Shown here: positions 46,029-55,118 of the stretch, piece by piece
Layout of the letters: each line of letters starts with the position of its first letter
Position numbering within the stretch: the stretch's first letter is position 1
Assembly: GCF_000243235.1 (NCBI RefSeq)
Contig: NZ_JH594606.1
Coordinates: 3,068,010-3,132,009 of the forward strand
DNA length: 64,000 nucleotides
Source: Gillisia limnaea DSM 15749
Lineage (GTDB): Bacteria; Bacteroidota; Bacteroidia; Flavobacteriales; Flavobacteriaceae
Direction of reading: 5' to 3'
The notes under the pieces: model-generated
Databases searched by the model: none
Told to the model about the DNA's origin: nothing
The model's input: only the letters and a program-made list of their open reading frames with translations
Translations under genes and position numbers: made by a program

Positions 46029-46150
46029 GTATGCCCGCCCGTCCTATTCAGTCGGGATTTCATTGAAAGTGCGGCTGTGACATTCCTCGTGGGCTTGCCC
46101 GAAATGAATTTCATTCAGGCGGGCTTGCCCATACCGTTCGGGCGGACTTG
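46029..46150. repeat. Dispersed GC-rich repeat cluster, copy B
   Basis: GC-rich stretch in the gap between menE and the M24 gene. 46039-46068 aligns with 1853-1882 (about 25 of 30 identical). Further on, GGGCTTGCCC occurs twice (46092-46101 and 46122-46131), and GCCCGAAATG and CGTTCGGGCGG resemble the same family, so several degenerate units are nested. The bases are unlike the flanking coding DNA. Confidence 0.55.
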
Positions 46151-46181
46151 CTTAGAATTAAAATTAAAAACTCAAATTATA

Positions 46182-47510
46182 ATGACCCATAATATGTTCA
46201 GATTCTTTGTTATTTTTTTCTTTTTCGGAATAGCAGTCAATGCCCAAATATTATCTGAAAAGGATCGCGCCGGTCTTGAAGATGAGATACTGGAAGACCG
46301 TTTTACCAATCTTTTACCAAAGTTGATGGACAGGACCGGTTTGGATATGTGGGTTCTAATCTCCAGGGAATACAATGAAGATCCTGTGTTGAAGACCATG
46401 CTGCCGGCAACCTGGCTTAATGCCCGAAGGAGAACCATCCTGGTGTTTTACAGGGACAAGCAAAAAGATACTTTAGAACGCCTTGCTGTTGCCAGATATA
46501 ACATTGGAGATAATATTGCTTCCGCCTGGGATCCCGAATCTCAACCGGACCAGTGGAAGGCCCTTTTAGAAATTATCGAAGAAAAAAACCCAAATAAGAT
46601 CGCACTTAACTATTCCCTGGATTTTGCTTTAGCAGACGGGATTGTGAAAACAGATTATGAGTCTTTTCTTAATATTTTACCTGAAGAATTAAAGGCTAAA
46701 GTGGTTTCTGCAGAAGAACTGGCTATTGGTTGGATTGAGACCCGTACTGCAAAGGAAATGAAACTTTATGAAGATCTGGTTGCTTTAACTCATGAGATTA
46801 TTGCGGAAGCTTTTAGTGAAAACACAATTGTTCCGGGAGAAACCACTTCAAAGGAAATTGTTTGGTGGCTTCGCCAGAAAGTAACCAATCTTGGTCTGGA
46901 GACCTGGTTTCATCCTACTGTTGATATTCAGAGACAGGAAGAAGCTTTAAAAGATCATATTGAAGCCTTTTCTTCTGGATACGAAGATGAGGTAATACGC
47001 CCCGGGGATCTCCTGCATTGTGACTTTGGGATAACCTATTTAAAACTGAATACCGATTGCCAGCAGCACGCTTATGTTTTAAAACCCGGGGAGGCAGAGG
47101 CTCCTGAATTTTTAAGTCAGGCATTGAGCAAAGGAAACAAATTACAGGATATTCTTACAGCTAATTTTAAAACCGGATTTTCTGGAAATGAAATTCTTTT
47201 AGCTTCCTTAAACCAGGCTAAAGAAGAAGGTCTTAGGCCTTCTATTTATACACATCCTTTGGGATTATACGGTCATTCTGCGGGTCCTACCATAGGAATG
47301 TGGGATTCCCAGGGTGGTGTTCCGGGAACAGGAGATTATAAACTTTATCCAAATACGGTCTATGCCATTGAACTGAATACCACCGTCAATATTCCTGAAT
47401 GGGGTAAAGATATTCGCATCATGTTGGAAGAAGCAGGTTTTTGGGGAGAAGATGGCTTCCGTTATGTTAATGGCAGGCAAAAGAAACTACTACTTATTCC
47501 ATCAAAATAA
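46182..47510 (+). CDS. M24 family metallopeptidase (Xaa-Pro aminopeptidase-like), exported
   Basis: 442 residues from the ATG at 46182; the ATG at 46194 is equally plausible and both give a signal peptide ending IAVNAQ. The frame extends further upstream only into the repeat cluster. The N-terminal creatinase-like domain (about 20-190) is followed by the pita-bread fold: LLHCDFGITYLKLNTDCQQHAYVLKPGE contains the Asp metal ligands, YTHPLGLYGHSAGPTIGMWD the His region, and NTVYAIELNTTV the Glu ligand. Peptidase acting on proline-containing peptides outside the cytosol; substrate inferred from family. Confidence 0.86.
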   Translation: MTHNMFRFFVIFFFFGIAVNAQILSEKDRAGLEDEILEDRFTNLLPKLMDRTGLDMWVLISREYNEDPVLKTMLPATWLNARRRTILVFYRDKQKDTLERLAVARYNIGDNIASAWDPESQPDQWKALLEIIEEKNPNKIALNYSLDFALADGIVKTDYESFLNILPEELKAKVVSAEELAIGWIETRTAKEMKLYEDLVALTHEIIAEAFSENTIVPGETTSKEIVWWLRQKVTNLGLETWFHPTVDIQRQEEALKDHIEAFSSGYEDEVIRPGDLLHCDFGITYLKLNTDCQQHAYVLKPGEAEAPEFLSQALSKGNKLQDILTANFKTGFSGNEILLASLNQAKEEGLRPSIYTHPLGLYGHSAGPTIGMWDSQGGVPGTGDYKLYPNTVYAIELNTTVNIPEWGKDIRIMLEEAGFWGEDGFRYVNGRQKKLLLIPSK

Positions 47511-47652
47511 ATTTACTTCATTTTCTTATTTTTCCTCTTTGGCTTTTCCCTGAGAAGAGAGATGATTTAATCCTTCAAATAGGTTTTAATTCCCCCAAGG
47601 TTCTTGATTATAATAGAATGTTATGACTTATATAAATTTATTGACCAGATAA

Positions 47653-47814
47653 TTACGAGTTGCAGTTTATGAGGCAAATGACGGAATAATTACCACTTTT
47701 GCCATAGTCTCCCTTGTTGAAGGAGGTAATTTGGGATCTACTACCATCCTTGCAGTGTCATTTGCAATGGTTTCAAAAATTCATCCGTTTCACCTATTTA
47801 ATAGTTTTTTCTGA
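47653..47814 (+). pseudogene. VIT1/CCC1-like transporter remnant
   Basis: Between an in-frame TAA at 47650 and a TGA at 47812, the frame reads LRVAVYEANDGIITTFAIV, then EGGNLGSTTILAVSFAM. This follows the start of VIT1/CCC1 iron/manganese transporters (LR-AV-GANDGI--TFA-V, then GA-L-S-TIL--G-A) residue by residue. There is no start codon, and the rest of the transporter is missing. Its 3' end overlaps the 3' end of the convergent P-type ATPase gene, so the deletion or rearrangement that removed the rest may have placed these ends together. Confidence 0.55.
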
Positions 47815-50800
47815 AAATTTTTATAAGCTGAATTATTATTAAAGGCAGTAAACTTGTAATAATTATAAGTCCCCAAATCCTTAATTCAAGTTGCTGAAAT
47901 GAAAGAATTCCGGAAATTCCGGGAATAAAATAGGCTGCAATTAGTACCGTGAAACAAAATGCGAGTGCCATCCAGATATATTTATTACGGGTGACCTGAT
48001 TATTAAAAATATTTTCTTCAGTTTCTCTCATATTAAAAACATGAAGTAATTGAGCAATTGCAAGGCTGAAAAAGGCAACATTATTCGTTATTTCCTTAGG
48101 TTGATCCCACACAAAGTGGGCAAATAAATAAGCCCCTGTAATACAAATGGTCAAAATTACTCCGTATAAAACTATCTGGATCCAGTTCTTTTTGGTTAAA
48201 ATAGGTTCATCAGGATCTTTTGGTGGTTTTTTCATAATTCCCGGATCACCTTTTCCTATACCCAATGCCAGGGCAGGAAAAACATCCGACAATAAATTAA
48301 GGAAGAGGAGTTGTAGCGGAAGTAAAGGCAAAGTAAAGAGGGTGAAACTAATTAATGCGATTATAAGAATTTCACTAAGGTGATAGGATAATTGATAAAC
48401 TATAAATTTCCGAATATTCCCAAAAATAATTCGCCCCTGTTCAATAGCCACAACTATAGAGCTGAAGGAATCATCTTTAAGAACCATATCCGATACCTCC
48501 TGAGCCACCTGGGTTCCCCGTTTTCCCATTGCAATCCCTACGTTGGCCCTTTTAAGGGCAGGGGCATCGTTTATTCCATCCCCGGTCATTCCTACTATTT
48601 CCCCATTTCTTTGAAAATATTTAATGATGATCAATTTCTGGGAAGGGTCAACCCGGGAAAATATTTTGGTATTGATTATTTTGGAATCATCTTCTTTATC
48701 CAATTCCGCCTGAAGATCTTTTCCGGAAAGAACCGCATTTCCAGTTTTTTCCTCAAGATCGTAGATCCCAACCTCTTTTCCAACATTTTTAGCCGTTCCG
48801 GGATGGTCCCCGGTAACCATAATAACCTTTATTCCTGCATCCTTACAGATATTGATCGCATTGGAAACTTCTTTTCGGGGAGGATCAATAAAACCTATTA
48901 AGCCGACAAAATTCAGCCCGCGGATAAAATCATTCTCTTCTTTTTCTTCCGGAAGAGTATCGATATTCTTATATGAAAACGCTAAAACCCGCAATCCTTC
49001 TTCAGATAATTCTTCGTTTTTTTTGTGCCAGTAATCTTTGTCTTCATCCGTTAGTTCCTTCAGTTCATTATCGACCAAAATCTTGCTTGAACGTTCAAGA
49101 ATGGCGTGCGCCGCACCTTTTCCGGCCACATAAAAACCTTCATTTTCCTTATAAACAGCACCCATTATCATCGAATCTGAATCAAATGGATCATGTAATT
49201 CCCTTTTTAATTTTCGGTTTTTCCTGTATAGATCCTGATCAAACTTTTTAGCAAAATTTAGTAAAGCGATCTCCAGGGGATCTCCTTCTCCTTTTCCGCT
49301 TTTTCCTTCCCCATCATCATCTTCCTGCTCCTCATTTTGCTCTTGGTCTATATCACTTTCGCCCTTTTTCCTCCTTTTCTCATGCTCCCTCTTTTCCTTA
49401 TCTGTATTTAAACTTCCAGATTTGTGGATCTTTATCCTGTTTTTATCTGCTGAAGCATCCAAATCAACATCTTGTTTGTCCTTTTCTGCATTTTCTTTTT
49501 TAGCTTCAATTTCCACTTTGTCTTGTGCGACATTCAGATTTACGTCTACTTCTTTATTTTTACCACTCTCGTCATTTGTGTGTTCAACTTCTTTTTCCCC
49601 CGATACATCTCTTTTTTCCTCTTTATCTATGAGATTTTCCTCTCCTTCTAAACTCGCATCATTTGCCAGTACTGATATTTTGAAGATCTGAAGAAAGTTT
49701 TCGTTCTTCTTTGGTTCATGTTCTTCTTGTAAATTGGGTTTAGCGTCTTTCCATTGGGCATTCATTCTTACATCTCCGGGAAAATATAAAGTGTTTACCG
49801 TTAGCTGATTTTTTGTAAGGGTTCCGGTTTTGTCGGTGAAAATGATCGTGGTTTCCCCAAGGGTTTCTACCGCTTCCAGTTTTTTTACAATAACATTCTT
49901 TTTAGCCAGGCGCAACATCCCTCTTGCCAGGGCTATACTGGCTACTATGGGCAAACCTTCGGGAATGGCGGCAATTGTCCAGGCAATAGAGGTTTGAATA
50001 AGTAGGTAGAGCTCTTTTCCTGCTATCCAGCCAAACATCAGGAAGGCAACTGCAAGCCCTATAGTTACGAAGATTAGATTTTTGGTGAGTTTATTTAATT
50101 TTTGATTTAGTGGGATCTCGTCTTTTTTCTCTTCCCCTACCATTGCTGAAATGCTACCTAATTCTGTTTGCATACCCGTTGCGTATACCACAGCTTTTGA
50201 TGTGCCGCCGCTAACGGCTGTTCCCTTATAAATAATATTTGTGCGATCGGCTACACTTTTTTCTTCTTTTAAAACCTCTGGAGATTTAATTGTTGGCACC
50301 GATTCCCCTGTTAAAGGGGATTCATCAATTTGCAATTCTGTGGCTTCTAGTATTCTCGCGTCTGCCGGAATAAGATCGCCGGATTCCACAATTAAAATAT
50401 CTCCGGGTACTAGCTTTTCGGCATCTATTCTTTGTTTTTTACCGTTGCGAATTACCCTGGCTTGTATTTTATCTAATTTCTTTAGGGATTTCATAGATTT
50501 CTGGGCGTTATATTCCATCCAAAAACCTATAATTGTATTTATTATAAGAACAACTACAATAGCGATTCCCTCGGCAATATCATTAAAAGAGAAGGCTAAT
50601 ACAGCTGCAGCAGTTAAAAGGTAAATTATTGGATTATTGATTTGGGAAAAAAGTATTCGCCAAATACTTTTTTGGGATTGTTCCTCAAGAATATTCGGGC
50701 CATATTTTTTGAACTTTTTCTCAACCTCTTTATCGGAAAGGCCTTTTTCAGTATCTGCAGAGAGTTCTTTAAGGACCTCTTCTATAGATTTTAGAGAGGC

Positions 50801-50833
50801 ATTTTTAATTATTTCCTTCGATCCGTTTTTCAT
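47798..50833 (-). CDS. Cation-translocating P-type ATPase with a long charged insertion
   Basis: 1011 residues from the ATG at 50833; a longer frame (to 50899) overlaps the upstream gene and adds no conserved sequence. Domains: cation-ATPase N-terminal (SIEEVLKELSADTEKGLS), actuator with ESPLTGES, M4 AAIPEGLPI typical of the Ca/Mn-type IIA pumps, phosphorylation DKTGTLTKNQ (Asp334), hinge VGMTGDGINDAP, six C-terminal membrane segments. Between about residues 395 and 517 (DNA 49283-49651), inside the nucleotide-binding domain just before GEGDPLE, there are about 120 residues of Lys/Glu/Asp-rich low complexity absent from relatives. Probably exports a divalent cation. It follows the GH65 gene by 49 bases. 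Confidence 0.9.
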   Translation of the reverse strand: MKNGSKEIIKNASLKSIEEVLKELSADTEKGLSDKEVEKKFKKYGPNILEEQSQKSIWRILFSQINNPIIYLLTAAAVLAFSFNDIAEGIAIVVVLIINTIIGFWMEYNAQKSMKSLKKLDKIQARVIRNGKKQRIDAEKLVPGDILIVESGDLIPADARILEATELQIDESPLTGESVPTIKSPEVLKEEKSVADRTNIIYKGTAVSGGTSKAVVYATGMQTELGSISAMVGEEKKDEIPLNQKLNKLTKNLIFVTIGLAVAFLMFGWIAGKELYLLIQTSIAWTIAAIPEGLPIVASIALARGMLRLAKKNVIVKKLEAVETLGETTIIFTDKTGTLTKNQLTVNTLYFPGDVRMNAQWKDAKPNLQEEHEPKKNENFLQIFKISVLANDASLEGEENLIDKEEKRDVSGEKEVEHTNDESGKNKEVDVNLNVAQDKVEIEAKKENAEKDKQDVDLDASADKNRIKIHKSGSLNTDKEKREHEKRRKKGESDIDQEQNEEQEDDDGEGKSGKGEGDPLEIALLNFAKKFDQDLYRKNRKLKRELHDPFDSDSMIMGAVYKENEGFYVAGKGAAHAILERSSKILVDNELKELTDEDKDYWHKKNEELSEEGLRVLAFSYKNIDTLPEEKEENDFIRGLNFVGLIGFIDPPRKEVSNAINICKDAGIKVIMVTGDHPGTAKNVGKEVGIYDLEEKTGNAVLSGKDLQAELDKEDDSKIINTKIFSRVDPSQKLIIIKYFQRNGEIVGMTGDGINDAPALKRANVGIAMGKRGTQVAQEVSDMVLKDDSFSSIVVAIEQGRIIFGNIRKFIVYQLSYHLSEILIIALISFTLFTLPLLPLQLLFLNLLSDVFPALALGIGKGDPGIMKKPPKDPDEPILTKKNWIQIVLYGVILTICITGAYLFAHFVWDQPKEITNNVAFFSLAIAQLLHVFNMRETEENIFNNQVTRNKYIWMALAFCFTVLIAAYFIPGISGILSFQQLELRIWGLIIITSLLPLIIIQLIKIFRKNY

Positions 50834-50882
50834 ATCCCTGAATGATTTCCTTGAAAAAGATGCAAATTTTAGTTTAGGTAGT

Positions 50883-53285
50883 TTATGATTGCGGCACAAG
50901 AGAAAACTCCCTTACTTCTCCAATTTTGAATTTATATATTTCATTAAGGACACCAATATTTACTTCATTGCTCCAGCCCTCTTCAAAGGAAATCTTGATC
51001 TTTTCATGATCTACAGAGACATAGATCCAATGTTTTCTGTAATTGATACGCATGGAAATTTTTTTGATACTTTCGGGCACGTTGGGGTTTATCCATAAGG
51101 CGTCATCACATACAGCAAGACCGGCAAAATTGCGTTGAATAAGATCCAATGAACCCGCCATGGCCCCCAAATGAATTCCCTCTGCTGTAGTCCCGCCCTG
51201 AATATCTTCAAAATCACTAATAATGAGAGTTTCAAAATTCTCCCAGGATTTTGCTTTGTCATATTTGGATTGGATCCAGGAAAAAACTAATCGGCTAAGG
51301 GTGGATCCATGAGAAGTACGCTCACTGTAATATTCAATGTTTTTATGAATCATATCTTCCTTAAATTCATATCCAAGCCTTTCCAGGATTCCTTTTAATT
51401 CGTCTGGGGTAAACAAATAAAAAAGCATGAGGACATCTGCCTGTTTACTAGCCTTATATTTATTAGGACTCTCCCCTTCTTTTTCAAGAATCCTGTCCAG
51501 GCGCTGAATATCTTCATATTTTTCCTGGTAATCCTTCCAAGGGAACTCCCCGAGCTTTTCATAACCCTCAAATTGATTGATAATACCATCTTTAATAAAG
51601 GGAACATACATTTTTTTATTGATGTCCTGCCATAAAGAAAATTCTTCTTCATTGATCGCCAGATCCCGAAGCAATTCCCGTTTTCGACTTTTTTCAATAA
51701 GCTCCAGGATATCTAAAGCTTTTTGCAGCACCCAGGCTACCATAATATTTGTATAGGCATTGTTGTCCAGACCTTGTTCGTTAGAATCGGGATAGGAGGT
51801 GTGATATTCATCGGGTCCAACCACACCGTGTATTTCATATCGATCGCGCTCACTGTTATATTTTGCTTTGCTGGCCCAGAACAAGGCAATGCTAAGGAAG
51901 ATCTCGGCTCCAAAATAGGAAAGAAAAAGTTTATCATCAGAAGCTACATAGTAGTTCCAGATATTAAAGGCTATGGAAGAATTTACATGCCTTTGTAAGT
52001 GAGTGTTATCCGGTATCCAGTTTTGCGAATCCGGATTTAAATGTAAAATCTGGCTTTCTTCACGGCCATTGCTTCCACTTTGCCAGGGAAACATGGCTCC
52101 ATTATAACCTCCCTGTTTGGCTGCATGGCGGGCTTCATCCAGCCTGTAATAACGGTACATCAATAAACTTCTGGTGATTTCAGGAAACCTCAGGTTGAGA
52201 AATGGATAAATATAAAGTTCATCCCAAAAAATGTGACCCCTATAAGCTTCGCCGTGCAAGCCCCGGGCCGGCACTCCTACATCCAGGCTCATAGTGTTTG
52301 GGGAGATGGTTTGCAAGCTGTGAAAAATATGCAGTCGGGCTAATTGCTGAATTTTTTTGTTTCCTATTATGCCTATATCAGACCGATGCCACAAAAATTT
52401 AAACGCTTCTTTTTGTCTTGACAGCATTTCTTTGAACCTTCCCACACGCTTTATATCATTAACTGCTTCCAGTCCTGGTTCTGTTATACCTCTGTCCCGA
52501 CTGGTATAGATAGCTACGATCTTTTCTACCACATATTTTTTTCCTTCTTCAACTGTAAAATTGAAAATTTGTTCTATATATCCTTTTTCCTGATTTGAGT
52601 TTTTCTCGCTTTTTACATTTTTTTGTTTGTAATAAATTTGGGTCCTCGCTGCCTGGGCCATCGTAATTTTCGATTGTTTTGTCTGTACCACTAAAAGCAT
52701 ACTATTTTCATTAATCACTTCAGTGCGCAGAGGATCCAAATGCCGTCCTTCCAGTTCTCTATACCGGGCAACATTATCATTTATAACCGTGCCGTCAAGA
52801 GCTGTGCGGATTTCTAATTTTCCGCTCCAGTTTTGCGGAGTGATATGCCACTGGATAGCAGCCAAATGCAAATCTTTCATGCTTACAAGGCGGCGGCTGG
52901 AAATAGAAGTTATTCGACCTTCATCATCTTTTATTTTAAAAATGCGCCCCAGGGTCCCTTGTTTCATCTCAAGGATTTGCTTGTAGTCAAGAATTTCTAC
53001 ATCCTGAAGATTGAGCCATTTTCCTCCTTCAGGCCTAAAACTAAGACAGAGCCAGTTAGGGAAATTTACGAGGTCCTCATTTTCAATAGTTCTTCCTGAA
53101 ATTTTGGTTTTAGCGCGATTATAACCACCTGCCACGTAAGTTCCGGGATAGTTGAAGTTGTTATTGGAATTTTCTTCAGCGGCTCCCCGGGTTCCAATAT
53201 AGCCGTTACCTAAAGTGCAAAGGGCTTCCCGGAGTTTTTGTTCTTCTGGTTTCCATTCATCATAAGTAATACTAAAACCTGACAT
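50883..53285 (-). CDS. GH65 family glycoside phosphorylase (probable trehalose or maltose phosphorylase type)
   Basis: 800 residues with the GH65 architecture: N-terminal beta-sandwich (to about 270; REALCTLGNGYIGTRGAAEE), helical linker, (alpha/alpha)6 barrel (about 310-700) and C-terminal sheet. GHIFWDELYIYPF and VVGPDEYH (catalytic acid Glu493) mark the barrel; KASKQADVL and TSHGSTLS form the phosphate site, so it is a phosphorylase rather than a hydrolase. Products would be beta-glucose-1-phosphate and a sugar. The upstream gene, 35 bases away, encodes beta-phosphoglucomutase-like and trehalose-phosphatase domains, which makes trehalose the likeliest substrate. No signal peptide, so cytosolic. 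Confidence 0.9.
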   Translation of the reverse strand: MSGFSITYDEWKPEEQKLREALCTLGNGYIGTRGAAEENSNNNFNYPGTYVAGGYNRAKTKISGRTIENEDLVNFPNWLCLSFRPEGGKWLNLQDVEILDYKQILEMKQGTLGRIFKIKDDEGRITSISSRRLVSMKDLHLAAIQWHITPQNWSGKLEIRTALDGTVINDNVARYRELEGRHLDPLRTEVINENSMLLVVQTKQSKITMAQAARTQIYYKQKNVKSEKNSNQEKGYIEQIFNFTVEEGKKYVVEKIVAIYTSRDRGITEPGLEAVNDIKRVGRFKEMLSRQKEAFKFLWHRSDIGIIGNKKIQQLARLHIFHSLQTISPNTMSLDVGVPARGLHGEAYRGHIFWDELYIYPFLNLRFPEITRSLLMYRYYRLDEARHAAKQGGYNGAMFPWQSGSNGREESQILHLNPDSQNWIPDNTHLQRHVNSSIAFNIWNYYVASDDKLFLSYFGAEIFLSIALFWASKAKYNSERDRYEIHGVVGPDEYHTSYPDSNEQGLDNNAYTNIMVAWVLQKALDILELIEKSRKRELLRDLAINEEEFSLWQDINKKMYVPFIKDGIINQFEGYEKLGEFPWKDYQEKYEDIQRLDRILEKEGESPNKYKASKQADVLMLFYLFTPDELKGILERLGYEFKEDMIHKNIEYYSERTSHGSTLSRLVFSWIQSKYDKAKSWENFETLIISDFEDIQGGTTAEGIHLGAMAGSLDLIQRNFAGLAVCDDALWINPNVPESIKKISMRINYRKHWIYVSVDHEKIKISFEEGWSNEVNIGVLNEIYKFKIGEVREFSLVPQS

Positions 53286-53320
53286 AGTTTATTGTTTTTA
53301 TAGGGTATCTTGTATTTTGT

Positions 53321-54853
53321 TTATTTTATTTGGTCTTTAAGATGTTGAAGAAATGTGGTGACTTCATCTGTATTACGAAGGGCGAAAGTTGCAGCAGTTT
53401 TTTCACCGTGGGTTCCTACCAGAATACCGATCCCATCCTCAATAAGCGCCTCAAAGCCGTCTTCATCGGTAATATCATCTCCTATATATATCCGAAGGTA
53501 TTTTTCTCTGTCCCAGCCCAGCTTTTCAGTAAGCCAATCCAGCGCATATCCTTTGTTCCAGTCTATATCTGGCTTGAGTTCCAGAACTTTCTTACCACTG
53601 CCTGTTTTTAATATATCATGACGGTCTGCTTCTGTTTGAACTTTATCTTTTACCTCCTGAACATCCTTTTCTTCTACATTTCTGAAATGGACAGCAATGG
53701 CGAATTTTTTTCTTTCAATCTTCGCGCCCTGTATATCTTTTAGCTGCTCATTTAAGCGTTTTTCTGCTTCATCGAGGGCAGGAGTAACTTCTTTTTGTGA
53801 TTCGTGCACCATCTCAAGGCCGTTAGGGCCGGAAATATCAAATCCGTGACTTCCTGCGTATATAACTGTATCTATTTCAATTTTCGATTTTAGGTCTTTG
53901 AGATCACGGCCGCTTATAAGCGCTACCGGAGTGAGCTTTGAAAGAGCTGTAATTATTTCCCTGTTATCATCGGGCAATTCGGCGGCTTCAGGATCTGAAA
54001 CAATAGGGGTTAATGTTCCGTCATAGTCGAGAAAAATAGCGATCTTCCTGTTCCCTTTTATTTCAAATAGTTCCTCGATTTCTTTTAGTGCATTGGGAAG
54101 TTTCTTGCGTGGTTCCTTGTTCATCTCTCTAAGTTCTGTGAGTTTTTTGACTACGATATCTGCACCGGCTTCTTTTAAAGAGTCTTCTTTACCATTTCTT
54201 GCAACACCAACCACACAGGCAAATCTTCCCTTTTTTCCTGCTTGTACCCCCTGGATAGCATCTTCTATAATAATAGTTTTTTCAACATTTACGTGGAGAT
54301 ATTCAGCGGCTTTTATAAACATATCTGGTTTCGGCTTCCCTTTTAAATTTTCTTCTTTTAATGTTATTCCATCTACCCTTACTTCAAAGCTATCTTCAAG
54401 GCCTGTTTTTTCCATGATGTATTTACAGTTTTTACTGGAAGAGATCACCGCAAGCTTTATATTTTCTTTTTTCCACTCATCGATCATTTCCACGGCATCG
54501 TCATAAACTTCTACACCATCTTTTTCTATAGCATTCCTAAAGATATCGTTCTTTCTTTTTCCCAAACCGTGAACCGTATTCTTCGAGGGGTCGTCATCTG
54601 GGGTTCCTTCCGGAATGTTGATGTTTCGGGAGTTTAAAAAACCACGGATTCCATCCAGTCTGGGGATGCCATCAATGTATTTGTTGTAGTCATTTTCGAT
54701 GTCCAAAGGCCGAAAATTTTCTCCTTCTTTTTTTTCTAAAAATTCATCGAACATTTTTTTCCATGCTTTGGCATGAACACGTGCGGTTTTAGTAATTACT
54801 CCATCCATGTCCAAAATTACAGCTTCAAAATTCAGATTTTTAAGTTTTGACAT
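53321..54853 (-). CDS. Fusion of beta-phosphoglucomutase-like HAD and trehalose-6-phosphate phosphatase
   Basis: 510 residues, two complete HAD domains. Residues about 1-245 match beta-phosphoglucomutase: DMDGVITKTARVHAKAW (nucleophile Asp15, acid Asp17), SSSKN, KPKPDMF and IIIEDAIQGVQAG. Residues about 255-510 match trehalose-phosphatase (OtsB): FLDYDGTLTPI (Asp276, Asp278), LISGRDLKDL, GSHGFDISGPNG and YIGDDITDEDGF. Both active sites look intact. The second makes trehalose from trehalose-6-phosphate; the first could convert beta-glucose-1-phosphate from the GH65 phosphorylase to glucose-6-phosphate. Same domain order as actinobacterial OtsB1 (Rv2006), where GH65 is fused as well. No trehalose-6-phosphate synthase is in the window. 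Confidence 0.9.
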   Translation of the reverse strand: MSKLKNLNFEAVILDMDGVITKTARVHAKAWKKMFDEFLEKKEGENFRPLDIENDYNKYIDGIPRLDGIRGFLNSRNINIPEGTPDDDPSKNTVHGLGKRKNDIFRNAIEKDGVEVYDDAVEMIDEWKKENIKLAVISSSKNCKYIMEKTGLEDSFEVRVDGITLKEENLKGKPKPDMFIKAAEYLHVNVEKTIIIEDAIQGVQAGKKGRFACVVGVARNGKEDSLKEAGADIVVKKLTELREMNKEPRKKLPNALKEIEELFEIKGNRKIAIFLDYDGTLTPIVSDPEAAELPDDNREIITALSKLTPVALISGRDLKDLKSKIEIDTVIYAGSHGFDISGPNGLEMVHESQKEVTPALDEAEKRLNEQLKDIQGAKIERKKFAIAVHFRNVEEKDVQEVKDKVQTEADRHDILKTGSGKKVLELKPDIDWNKGYALDWLTEKLGWDREKYLRIYIGDDITDEDGFEALIEDGIGILVGTHGEKTAATFALRNTDEVTTFLQHLKDQIK

Positions 54854-55060
54854 CTCTTGATTTAATTGTTATTGGATAAATACACCATCTATTTATTACT
54901 TTCTATAGATAGATGAATTAAGTTACTAATAATTTACTGAATCATCGAGAATTCTTCCTGGATTAGAATAAATTTAAATGGTCGCTGAGCAAAAAAAGAA
55001 AATGGAACTATAGGGATTTTTGACCTTATAACAGCGGAATAGCTTTCTGTTGACAAAACA

Positions 55061-55094
55061 AAAAAAACCTGCAGAATTTTTAATCCTGCAGGTT
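55061..55094 (-). terminator. Terminator of the 55119-56759 peptidase gene
   Basis: On the minus strand AACCTGCAG, 11-base loop, CTGCAGGTT runs into eight or more Ts. It separates the peptidase gene from the trehalose block. Confidence 0.85.
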
Positions 55095-55118
55095 GCTTAT
55101 TAAGATTGATTTTTTTAC

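Noticed and set aside
46077..46181. N-terminal extension of the M24 peptidase
   Set aside because: The extra residues are translated from the repeat cluster and would bury the signal peptide inside the protein.
49422..49691. Ser/Phe-rich plus-strand frame opposite the P-type ATPase insertion
   Set aside because: It is the antisense reading of Lys/Glu-rich codons and has no independent protein features.
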